From: Xanthomonas sp. AM6
GTDB taxonomy: Bacteria > Pseudomonadota > Gammaproteobacteria > Xanthomonadales > Xanthomonadaceae
Direction: 5' to 3'
Assembly: GCF_025665335.1 (NCBI RefSeq)
Contig: NZ_CP106869.1
Coordinates: 770,501 to 834,500, forward strand
Length of the DNA: 64,000 nt
Every line of letters starts with the position of its first letter. Position 1 is the stretch's first letter. The position numbers and the translations under genes are program-made. Positions 43,933 through 52,267 of the stretch are shown in pieces. The notes beneath the pieces are model-generated. The model was not told the origin of the DNA, searched no databases, and saw only the letters and a program-made list of their open reading frames with translations.

Positions 43933-44664
43933 GTGAAGGTGGTGATCGCCGACGACGAACCCTTGGCGCGCGAGCGCCTGCGCGCGCTGCTGGCCGAGCA
44001 CGCCGGCATCGAGGTGGTGGCCGAGGCCGGCAACGGCCTGGAAGCGCTGCACGCCTGCGCCGAACTGCATCCGGACCTGGTGCTGCTGGACATCGCCATG
44101 CCCGGCGTCGACGGGCTGGAGACCGCGCGCCACCTGGCCAGCTTCGAGCCGCGCCCGGCGGTGGTGTTCTGCACCGCCTACGACGCGCACGCGCTGTCCG
44201 CGTTCGAGGCCGCGGCGATCGACTACCTGATGAAGCCGGTGCGCGCCGAACGGCTGGCGGCGGCGCTGGAGCGCGCCAGCACCTTCATGGCCGGGCGCCG
44301 CGGCAGCGTCGGCGCCGCGCCGTCGGAACGGCGCCGCACCCACCTGTGCGCGCGCCTGCGCGGCAGCCTGCGGCTGATCCCGGTCGACGACATCCACTAC
44401 CTGCAGGCCGAGGAAAAGTACGTGGTGGTGCACCACGCGCGCGGCGAGGACCTGATCGAGGAATCGCTGAAGTCGCTGGAAGAGGAATTCGCCGAGCGCT
44501 TCGTGCGCATCCACCGCAATTGCCTGGTCGCGCGCCACGAGCTGGTCGAGCTGCGGCGCCTGGGCGAGGGCCAGGTGCACGCGGTGCTGCGCCATGGCAA
44601 GCAGCCGCTGGAGGTGAGCCGGCGTTGCGTGGCGCAGTTGCGGCAGGGGATCCGGCATCTTTGA
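43933..44664 (+). CDS. algR: LytTR response regulator (AlgR-like)
   Basis: A 243-residue regulator. Residues 1-120 form a receiver with [20 protein letters not shown], phosphorylation site [26 protein letters not shown] and MKPVRAERL. Residues 140-243 form a LytTR DNA-binding domain ([36 protein letters not shown]). The GTG at 43933 is preferred to the GTG at 43924 because GAGGTGA (43921-43927) is then a well-spaced Shine-Dalgarno. In Pseudomonas, algR precedes hemC as it does here, but the algZ sensor is absent from the window. Confidence 0.85.
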   Translation: MKVVIADDEPLARERLRALLAEHAGIEVVAEAGNGLEALHACAELHPDLVLLDIAMPGVDGLETARHLASFEPRPAVVFCTAYDAHALSAFEAAAIDYLMKPVRAERLAAALERASTFMAGRRGSVGAAPSERRRTHLCARLRGSLRLIPVDDIHYLQAEEKYVVVHHARGEDLIEESLKSLEEEFAERFVRIHRNCLVARHELVELRRLGEGQVHAVLRHGKQPLEVSRRCVAQLRQGIRHL

Positions 44665-44669
44665 GGAGC

Positions 44670-44692
44670 CGGGAGTGGGGATTGGGGAGTCG
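44670..44692. repeat. GGGATT-type short extragenic tract
   Basis: GCCGGGAGTGGGGATTGGGG then AGTCG, directly after the algR stop; same family as 1330-1360, opposite orientation. Confidence 0.55.
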
Positions 44693-44743
44693 AAAGAGCA
44701 GGCCGTTCGGCCGAAAGCCGGGATGGGCGGCGGCGGTTTCCGC

Positions 44744-44749
44744 GATAAT
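44744..44749 (+). promoter_or_regulatory. Candidate -10 of hemC, probable leaderless transcript
   Basis: GATAAT lies 6 nt (GGGCCG) before the hemC ATG, which places the start of transcription at the start codon. No Shine-Dalgarno is present. Confidence 0.45.
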
Positions 44750-44755
44750 GGGCCG

Positions 44756-45679
44756 ATGAAGATCCTGCGCATCGCTACCCGCAAGAGCCCGCTCGCCCTG
44801 TGGCAGAGCGAACACGTCGCCGCGTGCCTGCGCCAGGCGCATCCGCAGCTGGAGGTGGTGCTGGTGCCGATGAGCACCCGCGGCGACGAGGTGCTGGACC
44901 GCTCGCTGGCGGCGATCGGCGGCAAGGGCCTGTTCCTGAAGGAGCTGGAGCTGGCGATGCTGCGCGGCGAGGCCGATTGCGCGGTGCATTCGCTCAAGGA
45001 CGTGCCGATGGAACTGGATCCGCCGTTCGTGCTGCCGGCGATCCTGGCGCGTGCCGACCCGGCCGATGCGCTGGTCTCCAACCTGTACGCGTCGCTGGAC
45101 GCATTGCCGCTGGGCGCGCGCGTGGGCACCTCGTCGCTGCGCCGGCAGGCGCAGCTGCGCGCGCGGCGCCCGGACCTGCAGTTGCAGGACCTGCGCGGCA
45201 ACATCAACACGCGCCTGGCCAAGCTCGACAACGGCGGCTACGACGCGATCGTGCTGGCCTGCGCCGGCCTGCAGCGGCTGGGCCTGGAGGCGCGCATCAC
45301 CCAGCGCCTGCAGCCGCCGGACTGGCTGCCGGCGCCGGCGCAGGGCGCCATCGCGGTGGAATGCCGCGGCGACGCCGCGGCCGCGCTGGACCTGTTCGCC
45401 GCGCTCGACGATGCGCCCACCCGGACCTGCGTGGAAGCCGAGCGGGCGATGAACCGCGCGCTGCATGGCAGCTGCCATGTGCCGGTGGCCGCGTTCGCGC
45501 AATGGCGCGGCGAGGACCTGCTGCTGCAAGGCCTGGTCGGCGGGGCCGACGACGGGCGCCTGGTGCGCGCCGACGCGCAACGCCCGGCACGCGATCCGGA
45601 AGCGCTCGGCCAGGCCGTCGCCGAAGCCCTGCTCGGCGCCGGCGCCCGCGAATTGCTGGACGCCGCCGCCCCGGCCTGA
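44756..45679 (+). CDS. hemC: Hydroxymethylbilane synthase (porphobilinogen deaminase)
   Basis: A 307-residue tetrapyrrole enzyme that links four porphobilinogens into hydroxymethylbilane, upstream of heme and of the siroheme needed by NirB. Motifs: [69 protein letters not shown] and the dipyrromethane-cofactor Cys in [12 protein letters not shown]. hemD does not follow; repeats and a DUF481 gene do instead. Confidence 0.93.
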   Translation: MKILRIATRKSPLALWQSEHVAACLRQAHPQLEVVLVPMSTRGDEVLDRSLAAIGGKGLFLKELELAMLRGEADCAVHSLKDVPMELDPPFVLPAILARADPADALVSNLYASLDALPLGARVGTSSLRRQAQLRARRPDLQLQDLRGNINTRLAKLDNGGYDAIVLACAGLQRLGLEARITQRLQPPDWLPAPAQGAIAVECRGDAAAALDLFAALDDAPTRTCVEAERAMNRALHGSCHVPVAAFAQWRGEDLLLQGLVGGADDGRLVRADAQRPARDPEALGQAVAEALLGAGARELLDAAAPA

Positions 45680-45755
45680 GGGTCCCTCGACTCATGCACG
45701 CGCCGAATCGGAAGAAGGCCGTGGCCGCATCCGACGGCACCCGCTTCAGCAAACC

Positions 45756-45824
45756 TGTAGGAGCGACTTCAGTCGCGACAGGGCTCTACCGGTAAAGCCC
45801 GTCGCGACTGAAGTCGCTCCCACA
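45756..45824. repeat. Paired palindromic repeat
   Basis: TGTAGGAGCGACTTCAGTCG then CGAC, the linker AGGGCTCTACCGGTAAAGCC, and the inverse copy ending CGCTCCCACA. Each half folds as a hairpin, and the pair also forms one long inverted repeat. Confidence 0.8.
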
Positions 45825-45871
45825 CTGCCGCGAACGCATCAGCCAAACGACTGCGCCCCAGCGCACGCCGC

Positions 45872-45902
45872 TGCCAATCCCGACTCCCCAATCCCCAATC
45901 CC
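45872..45902. repeat. GGGATT-type short extragenic tract
   Basis: CCAATCCCGACTCCCCAATC then CCCAATCCCGG, ending 4 bp from the stop of the DUF481 gene, the same placement as at 1330-1360. Confidence 0.6.
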
Positions 45903-45906
45903 GGCG

Positions 45907-46692
45907 TCACAGGAACTTGTAGACCACGTTCATCGTCGTCAGCGTATCGGTCTTCTTCTTGTCGTCGCTGACGTCGCTGTTGTGGCGCGCCTGCCAGCCG
46001 GCCTTCAGCGCCAGCCGCGAGTTCATGCTGACCGAGATGCCCAGGTCGTTCTGCGCGAAGGTGTTGTACGAGCCCGATTCGACCAGCAGGGTATTGGCCA
46101 GCTCGGTGTTGGCGGTCAGGCCGTACTTGAAGTCGAGCAGGCCGCGGCCGATCAGCCCGGTCTCGGTGCGGTCCTCTTCCACGTCGTGGGCGCGGCGCAC
46201 GCCGGGGCCGATCTGCACGTCCAGGCTCTTGCGCTCGCCGTCCATGATCCGCGTGCCGTAGCCGATGCCGATCGTGGCCAGGCGGTCGTAGGTGGCGAAA
46301 TCGTCGCGCTCGTAGCGCAGCGAGGCGGTCAGCTGGCGGTGTTCGCCCAGCTGCAGCGCGCTGCCGGCGCTGCCGGTGTAGCGGTTGGAGGTGGTCTGGC
46401 GCACGCGCTCGGTGCTGCCGTCGTCGTTGGTGTTGGTGTACTCGGCGCTGGCGCGCAGCGCGAACAGGTCGATGCTGTGGATCCAGTCGCCGTCCAGGTA
46501 CTGGCCCTTGAGCCGGCCGTTGAAGCTCTCGTTGGAACTGTTGCCGCGCGAGGACGCGAAGCCCAGTTCGCCGGAGCCGCTCCACGGTGAGCTGCCGGGT
46601 GCCGGCGGGGAGGACGCATCGGCGGCCCAGGCCGAGGCGGTGCACAGCAGCAGCGAGGCGAGGGCGGTGACGAGGGTGGCGCGGCGGGGCAT
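45907..46692 (-). CDS. DUF481 (YdiY-like) outer-membrane beta-barrel protein
   Basis: A 261-residue exported protein with a signal peptide (LVTALASLLLCTASAWAAD, cleavage near residue 24). The mature part begins with GSGELGFASSRGNSSNESFNG, the DUF481 hallmark, and continues as alternating beta strands to a C-terminal aromatic VVYKFL. The family is related to salt-induced outer-membrane proteins with no proven activity. A GGAG Shine-Dalgarno precedes the ATG. It is divergent from the WYL regulator across 196 bp that contains GAAAT-N7-ATTTC (46734-46750), a possible operator. Confidence 0.8.
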   Translation of the reverse strand: MPRRATLVTALASLLLCTASAWAADASSPPAPGSSPWSGSGELGFASSRGNSSNESFNGRLKGQYLDGDWIHSIDLFALRASAEYTNTNDDGSTERVRQTTSNRYTGSAGSALQLGEHRQLTASLRYERDDFATYDRLATIGIGYGTRIMDGERKSLDVQIGPGVRRAHDVEEDRTETGLIGRGLLDFKYGLTANTELANTLLVESGSYNTFAQNDLGISVSMNSRLALKAGWQARHNSDVSDDKKKTDTLTTMNVVYKFL

Positions 46693-46875
46693 GGCTTCTT
46701 TCTCCAGGTGTGGGGACGCAGCCTTCGGCTAACGAAATGGAAACGATTTCATCATACCGGATCCACATGACGCTCCGGCCGCAGCGCGTCCCGTGCTTCA
46801 TCGTCGGTTCGGGCGGGCCGCCACGGTCCGCGGGGCGCGCCCGGCCGTGTCGCGTTTTTCCGCCACGGACTCAGA

Positions 46876-46881
46876 CATAAT
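46876..46881 (+). promoter_or_regulatory. Candidate -10 of the WYL regulator gene, probable leaderless transcript
   Basis: CATAAT lies 7 nt before the ATG (CGGCGCC between). No Shine-Dalgarno is present. Confidence 0.4.
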
Positions 46882-46888
46882 CGGCGCC

Positions 46889-47860
46889 ATGGACCGCTAC
46901 GAACGCATCAACGCACTGCACCGGCTGCTCAAGTCCGCCCGCTACCCGGTGACGGTGGCGCGGCTGCAGGACGAACTGGGCTGCTCCCGCGCCACCGTGT
47001 ACCGCGACCTGGCCTTCCTGCGCGATGCGCTGATGGCCCCGGTCGAGGGCGACGGCGAGGCCGGGTTCCGCTACGAGTCCGGGGAGAGCGACCGCTTCGA
47101 ACTGCCGGGGCTGTGGCTCAGCTCCGAGGAGCTGCACGCGCTGCTGGCCTCGCAGCAGCTGCTGGCGCGCACCGGCGGCGGGGTGCTGTCCTCGGTGCTG
47201 GCGCCGCTGCAGCAGCGCATCGAGAGCCTGCTGGCGGCGCAGGCCGGGGCCACCCACTGGCCGGTGGAGCGGGTGCGGGTGATCCCGCACCGCGGCCGCA
47301 AGCTCGACGAGGCCAGCTTCCGCACCGTGGCCTCGGCGGTGCTGGAGCGCAAGCGGCTGTCGTTCGACTACCGCGCCCGCTCCACCGACGAATCGACCAA
47401 GCGCACGGTGTCGCCGCAGCGCATCACCCACTACCGCGACAACTGGTACCTGGACGCCTGGGACCACGGCCGCGACGCGGTGCGCAGCTTCGCGGTGGAC
47501 CGCATCAACCACGCGCGGCTGCTCGACCAGCCGGCGCAGGACGTGGCCGACGAGGAACTGGATTCGCAGCTGGCGGCCAGCTACGGGATCTTCTCCGGCG
47601 CGCCCAAGGGCTGGGCGACGATCGTATTCAGCCCCAAGGCCGCGCGCTGGGTCGCCGACGAGCACTGGCATTCCAAGCAGCAGGGGCGCTTCCTGGCCGA
47701 CGGCCGCTACGAACTGAAGGTGCCGTACAGCGTCTCGCGCGAGTTGCTGATGGACGTGCTGCACTACGGCTCGGATGCGGAAATCGTCGAGCCGCGCTCG
47801 CTGCGCGAGCAGGCCAAGGCGCTGCTGTCGCTGGCGCTGAGCAACTACAGCGACGACTGA
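46889..47860 (+). CDS. YafY/WYL-domain transcriptional regulator
   Basis: A 323-residue regulator. The N-terminal DeoR-like helix-turn-helix (residues 5-60: INALHRLLKSARYPVTVARL, LGCSRATVYRDLAFL) is followed by a WYL domain (residues 140-215, with SPQRITHYRDNWYLDAWDH and FAVDRINHARLL) and a C-terminal WCX-like extension. WYL domains bind small ligands or nucleic acid, and some regulate defence islands, but nothing defence-related is adjacent. Its targets are unknown; the divergent DUF481 gene is a candidate. Confidence 0.82.
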   Translation: MDRYERINALHRLLKSARYPVTVARLQDELGCSRATVYRDLAFLRDALMAPVEGDGEAGFRYESGESDRFELPGLWLSSEELHALLASQQLLARTGGGVLSSVLAPLQQRIESLLAAQAGATHWPVERVRVIPHRGRKLDEASFRTVASAVLERKRLSFDYRARSTDESTKRTVSPQRITHYRDNWYLDAWDHGRDAVRSFAVDRINHARLLDQPAQDVADEELDSQLAASYGIFSGAPKGWATIVFSPKAARWVADEHWHSKQQGRFLADGRYELKVPYSVSRELLMDVLHYGSDAEIVEPRSLREQAKALLSLALSNYSDD

Positions 47861-47998
47861 CGCGTTCGCTGCGCGCAAGGCGAGTGCGCCGGTGTTGGCG
47901 CTGCGCGGTCTCCCCCACTTCCGTGCGTCGTCTGTCGCGTGCAGGGGCGGCGCTGCCCTTTCCGGGGATCAGCGGAGGCAGGCGCGCCGATGGCGCCT

Positions 47999-48023
47999 GT
48001 CGCGGCTGAAAGCCGCTCCTACA
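47999..48023. repeat. Single palindromic repeat overlapping the end of the HxlR gene
   Basis: GTCGCGGCTGAAAGCCGCTC then CTACA. Its CTA supplies the TAG stop (48019-48021) of the HxlR gene on the minus strand. Confidence 0.7.
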
Positions 48024-48447
48024 GCGCATCCAGCGGCGCGCCGCCGCCGCGACTCAGGATGGTGCCGATGTTGGTCTCGATCCAGTCCACCAGCGCGTGC
48101 ACGTGCGCCGCCGCCTCCGCGCCCAGCGGGGTCAGCGCGTATTCCACGCGCGGCGGCACCACCGGGTAGGCGGTGCGTTGCACGAATCCGTCCGCTTCCA
48201 GCGCCTGCAGGGTCTGCGCCAGCATCTTCTCGCTGACCCCCTCCAGGCTGCGGCGCAGGTCGCCGAAGCGATGCGTGCCCTTGCGCAGCGCCACCAGCAC
48301 CAGCACGCCCCAGCGGCTGGTCACATGGCTGAGCACGGCGCGCGAGGGGCAATGCTGCGCGAACACCTGGCCGCGCGTGGCGTCCGCGGGCGCGGCGCGC
48401 GCGGCGTCGCAAGGAATGTCGGAAAGAACGCTGGCCAAGCGCTGCAC
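48019..48447 (-). CDS. HxlR-family winged-helix regulator
   Basis: A 142-residue regulator. The HxlR domain starts at AQHCPSRAVLSHVTSRWGVLVL, with the redox-type Cys in HCPSR, followed by LRKGTHRFGDLRRSLEGVSEKMLAQTL and the wing TAYPVVPPRVEYALTPLG. HxlR proteins often sense aldehydes or oxidants through this Cys. The start is GTG and uncertain; the first 30 residues are unrelated to the domain. The stop codon lies in a palindromic repeat. Confidence 0.82.
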   Translation of the reverse strand: MQRLASVLSDIPCDAARAAPADATRGQVFAQHCPSRAVLSHVTSRWGVLVLVALRKGTHRFGDLRRSLEGVSEKMLAQTLQALEADGFVQRTAYPVVPPRVEYALTPLGAEAAAHVHALVDWIETNIGTILSRGGGAPLDAL

Positions 48448-48535
48448 CTGTCTGGGGGAGAGACGGCCCGATCATACGTGGGCCGGCCGGCGCTTCGCTG
48501 AGCGGCAGGTGATCGGCGCCGCGCCGAGGATGGGC

Positions 48536-49117
48536 TCAGGGCTCGCTGGGCACTTCGAAGCCGAGCTTGCCGACCTGGTCGCGGCGCTGCGGCACGCGCT
48601 TGAGCTTGTCGACGTTGATCCCGTAGTCGCGGTCCAGCTTGCCGATCAGTTCACGGTACTGCTTGTGGTCCATGTCCGGCTGGCGCGCGAACACCCAGGC
48701 CAGGTCGCGGCCGGGATAGTCGATCAGCGCCCAGGAATAGTCCGGCGCCACCTCGAGGATGCGGTACTTGGTCGGCACCACGGCGAACAGCCAGGTGGTC
48801 CAGCGGCGGTTGCCGCTGTCCTCCTTGACCGAGGCGCGCGAGGTGACCTCCTTGACCGGCGCGTCGAAGCCCTCGCGGTAGCGGTGGCGCACGCCGATCT
48901 TGCCGTCTTCCTTGAGCGTGTACTCGTCGCTGCTGGCGACGTGGCCGCGTTCGGCGAAGTAGGGCACGTGCGCGATCACGTACCAGCGGCCCATGAAGCG
49001 CTGCAGGTCGATCGGCGGCTGCGCGGCTTCGCGCTCCGGGGATTTCGCCCGCGCCGCCGGCAGGGGGACGGCCATGCCGAGCAGCAGCACGGAGGCGAAC
49101 AGGGAGAGCAGGCGCAT
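48536..49117 (-). CDS. Exported lipocalin family protein
   Basis: A 193-residue protein with a signal peptide (LLSLFASVLLLGMAVPLPAARA) lacking a lipobox Cys, so it should be a soluble periplasmic protein, unlike the lipoprotein Blc. The lipocalin signature FMGRWYVIAHVPYFAERG starts near residue 41, and YSWALIDYPGRDLAWVFARQ resembles the second signature of bacterial lipocalins. It probably binds lipids or hydrophobic ligands in envelope maintenance. Confidence 0.85.
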   Translation of the reverse strand: MRLLSLFASVLLLGMAVPLPAARAKSPEREAAQPPIDLQRFMGRWYVIAHVPYFAERGHVASSDEYTLKEDGKIGVRHRYREGFDAPVKEVTSRASVKEDSGNRRWTTWLFAVVPTKYRILEVAPDYSWALIDYPGRDLAWVFARQPDMDHKQYRELIGKLDRDYGINVDKLKRVPQRRDQVGKLGFEVPSEP

Positions 49118-49249
49118 AAGACGGGAATCCGGAGACTTGAAGGGACACGCTAGTGAGTATCGGGCGAAAGCGATGTCAATAGTGGGTCGCAGCCGTTGAG
49201 ATGGGCCCGCGGCACGCTGCGCGCCTCATCACCGTCCGGAGTCGCCGCC

Positions 49250-49549
49250 ATGCCGATCGCCCCTTCGTCCCGTCCCGCCCACGTGCCGCATCCCGGCCTG
49301 CGCCGCCTGGTGCTGCAGGCGCTGCTCGCCGGGCTGGCCCTGGTCCTGGTGTGGCCGGCCGCGCGCGGCTCCGGCGAATGGCTAGGCTGGCGGCCGCTGT
49401 GGCTGCTGGGCATGCCGCTGAGCGCGTGGTGGGCGCTGCACCGCTTCCCGCTGCCGCTGCGGCCGCTGCGCCGGGTTCTGGCGCGGCTGCGGCCGCGGGT
49501 CCAGGCGCGCCGGCGCGCGCCGGCATGGCGGGTCAGCCGCGCGGCCTGA
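49250..49549 (+). CDS. Small hydrophobic hypothetical protein
   Basis: A 99-residue protein with two hydrophobic segments (residues 20-36 and 43-58) and a strongly basic tail (PLRRVLARLRPRVQARRR). A CGGAG Shine-Dalgarno (49237-49241) lies 8 nt before the ATG. I do not recognise a family. Confidence 0.5.
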   Translation: MPIAPSSRPAHVPHPGLRRLVLQALLAGLALVLVWPAARGSGEWLGWRPLWLLGMPLSAWWALHRFPLPLRPLRRVLARLRPRVQARRRAPAWRVSRAA

Positions 49550-49614
49550 CCTTCGGCAGGGGAGGGCCGCGACCCTGCATGCTACGGTTCGGGACTGTTC
49601 TCCTGGACCTGCCC

Positions 49615-51720
49615 ATGCCCTCTCTTGCCCATGCCTGCCTGCTCGCCGGACTGATCGCCTCCGGTACCGCCGCAGCGAAGGAAACCGCGATGCCCCAAGA
49701 TCCCCATGCCTGGCTGGAAGACGTCACCGGCGCCAAGCCGCTGGACTGGGTCAAGGCGCAGAACGCCAAGACCGAGGCGCGGCTGACCGCGCAGCCGGGC
49801 TTCCAGGCGCGCGAGGCCGGCATCCGCGAAGTGCTGGATTCGGACGCGAAGATCCCGGCGGTGCAGAAGATCGGCCCGTACTACTACAACCTGTGGAAGG
49901 ACCGCGAGCACGAGCGCGGCCTGTGGCGGCGCACCACCCTGGAGGAATACCGCAAGCCCGAGCCGAAGTGGGAAACGGTGCTGGACCTGGACGCGCTGAA
50001 CAAGGCCGAGGGCGAGAACTGGGTGTGGCACGGCGCCGACTGCCTGCGCCCGGACTACCGCCGCTGCCTGATCGCGCTGTCGCGCGGCGGCGCCGACGCC
50101 GACGTCACCCGCGAGTTCGACCTGGGCAGCAAGCAGTGGGTCAAGGACGGCTTCTTCCGCCCCGAGGCCAAGGGCGGGCTGGGCTGGATCGATGCCGATA
50201 CCGTGTACCTCTACACCGATTTCGGCGCCGGCTCGCTGACCAGCTCCGGCTATCCGCGGGTGGTCAAGCAGTGGAAGCGCGGCACCCCGCTGCAGAGCGC
50301 GACGCTGGTCTACGAGGGCAAGCCGGAGGACATGTACATCGCCGCGATGCACGACGACACGCCCGGCTACGAGCGCGATTTCGTCAGCCGCACGCTGGCC
50401 TTCTACAACGACGAGCTGTACCTGCGGGGCGCCGACGGCCGCCTGGCCAAGATCGACGTGCCCAACTCGGCCAACAAGCGCGTGCACCGGCAGTGGCTGA
50501 CCCTGGAACTGCGCGAGGCGTGGACCGTGGGCGGCACCACCTATCCGGCCGGCGCCTTGCTGGTGGCCAAGTTCGACGACTTCATGGCCGGCAAGCGCGC
50601 GTTCCGGGTGGTGTTCGCCCCGACCGAGACGACGTCGCTGGCCTCGTTCGCGTGGACCAAGTCGCACCTGGTGCTGAACGTGCTCGACAACGTCAAGAGC
50701 CGGCTGTGGGTGCTGACCCCGGGCGAAGGCGAGTGGGCGCGCGCGCCGTTCCCGGTCGGCGACCTGGCCTTCGGCAGCACCAGCGTGGAGGCGGTCGACG
50801 CCGACGAGAACGACCAGGTGTGGCTGACCTCCACCGATTTCCTGACCCCGACCACGCTGATGCTGGCCGACGTGCAGCGCGGCCCGCAGAGCATCGAGAC
50901 GCTGAAGGCGATGCCGAGCTTCTTCGATGCGTCCAAGGATGAGATCGAGCAGCACTTCGCCGTGTCCAAGGACGGCACCAAGGTGCCGTACTTCCTGGTC
51001 CGGCCCAAGCAGCTCAAGCTGGACGGCAGCAATCCGACCCTGCTGTACGCCTACGGCGGCTTCGAGATCTCGATGACGCCGTTCTACTCCGGCGGCCTGG
51101 GCCGCGCCTGGCTCGACCAGGGTGGCGTGTACGCGCTGGCCAACATCCGCGGCGGCGGCGAGTACGGCCCGCGCTGGCACCAGGCGGCGCTGAAGCAGAA
51201 CCGGCACAAGGCCTACGAGGACATGGCGGCGGTGGCGCAGGACCTGGCCGCGCGCAAGATCACCTCGGCCAAGCACCTGGGCGTGCAGGGCGGCAGCAAC
51301 GGCGGGCTGATGGCCGGCAACATGCTGGTGCAGTACCCGCAGCTGTTCGGCGCGGTGGTGGTGCAGGTGCCGCTGCTGGACATGAAGCGCTACAGCCACC
51401 TGCTGGCCGGCGCGTCGTGGATGGCCGAGTACGGCAATCCGGACACCGACGACTGGACCTACATCCAGACCTTCTCCCCGTACCACCTGTTCGACCCGAA
51501 GAAGACCTACCCGCCGGTGATCTTCCTGACCTCCACCCGCGACGACCGGGTGCACCCGGGCCATGCGCGCAAGATGGCGGCGAAGATGATCGAGGCCGGC
51601 AAGGACGTGACCTACTACGAGAACATCGAAGGCGGCCACGGCGGCGCGGCCAACAATGCGCAGGCCGCGCACATGCAGGCGCTGGCGTACGGGTTCCTGT
51701 GGGAGCGGCTGGCCAAGTGA
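49615..51720 (+). CDS. Exported prolyl oligopeptidase family serine peptidase (S9A)
   Basis: A 701-residue peptidase with an N-terminal signal peptide (LAHACLLAGLIASGTAAA). A beta-propeller covers about residues 60-430; the catalytic alpha/beta domain has nucleophile GVQGGSNGGLMAGN, Asp in TSTRDDRVHPGHA and His in EGGHGGAANN. It cleaves short proline-containing peptides, here in the periplasm or outside. An in-frame ATG at 49579 would place 12 residues before the signal peptide. A perfect 12-bp hairpin follows the stop. Confidence 0.87.
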   Translation: MPSLAHACLLAGLIASGTAAAKETAMPQDPHAWLEDVTGAKPLDWVKAQNAKTEARLTAQPGFQAREAGIREVLDSDAKIPAVQKIGPYYYNLWKDREHERGLWRRTTLEEYRKPEPKWETVLDLDALNKAEGENWVWHGADCLRPDYRRCLIALSRGGADADVTREFDLGSKQWVKDGFFRPEAKGGLGWIDADTVYLYTDFGAGSLTSSGYPRVVKQWKRGTPLQSATLVYEGKPEDMYIAAMHDDTPGYERDFVSRTLAFYNDELYLRGADGRLAKIDVPNSANKRVHRQWLTLELREAWTVGGTTYPAGALLVAKFDDFMAGKRAFRVVFAPTETTSLASFAWTKSHLVLNVLDNVKSRLWVLTPGEGEWARAPFPVGDLAFGSTSVEAVDADENDQVWLTSTDFLTPTTLMLADVQRGPQSIETLKAMPSFFDASKDEIEQHFAVSKDGTKVPYFLVRPKQLKLDGSNPTLLYAYGGFEISMTPFYSGGLGRAWLDQGGVYALANIRGGGEYGPRWHQAALKQNRHKAYEDMAAVAQDLAARKITSAKHLGVQGGSNGGLMAGNMLVQYPQLFGAVVVQVPLLDMKRYSHLLAGASWMAEYGNPDTDDWTYIQTFSPYHLFDPKKTYPPVIFLTSTRDDRVHPGHARKMAAKMIEAGKDVTYYENIEGGHGGAANNAQAAHMQALAYGFLWERLAK

Positions 51721-51727
51721 CCGCTGC

Positions 51728-51755
51728 GGTCCGCTTCCGGGCACGGAAGCGGACC
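51728..51755 (+). terminator. Perfect 12-bp hairpin after the S9 peptidase gene
   Basis: GGTCCGCTTCCG and CGGAAGCGGACC pair fully around a GGCA loop, 7 nt after the stop. Only TTCG follows, not a T-tract, so termination efficiency is uncertain. Confidence 0.55.
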
Positions 51756-52267
51756 TTCGCCCGTTCGTCGCTACGAAGAGAAAACGATGCTGCTGCGCCT
51801 GGCGCTGGCGGCCAGCCACCGCACGGTGGAACGTGCGCGCTATGCGTTGCGACGGTCCGGCGCTCAGCGCGCGTTTCGCCGCGGTAAAGCCCGCCCCGGC
51901 GTGGCCGGCGCAACTGGCATCGCGCCTGCCGTCGGCGCGCAGCGGTCGCGCATCCTGGTTCCTGCCGGCCGATGGCGGCAGCGGCGGACGCCAGAGGCTG
52001 GCCTCGAGCACTGACCCGACCGCGTCGGGTTGGCCGGCGCCGGATCCTAACGGTGGCGCGCGTTCGCTCGGCGATGCCGGTACATCGGCACCGATGCCGA
52101 CTACACCTTGCTGGCGCGAGGGCCGCGGCGCGGCGGCGATGCTCCCGCGCACTTTCCGCTGCCGGAGCTGCGCGAACTGCTCTGGTACTGTACCCCGCCG
52201 CATCGGCGCGAGGCCAGCGCGCGGCAGTTCCTCGACCAGGTGGGATGCGGCGACCGAGCGGCTGGCC
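51756..52267. pseudogene. Gap of 512 bp, with a possible gene remnant at about 52081-52250
   Basis: No intact gene is visible. In the plus frame from 52081 the translation YIGTDADYTLLARGPRR, then FPLPELRELLWYCTPPHRRE and ASARQFLDQVG, reads like a real protein fragment but has no good start and breaks into poor sequence upstream. I cannot name a family. It could be a decayed gene or chance coding-like GC-rich sequence. Confidence 0.2.

Noticed and set aside
41079-44174. 1031-codon minus-strand open frame opposite opgH, the esterase and algR
   Set aside because: It spans three clear genes and an intergenic gap, has low-complexity composition and no family likeness.
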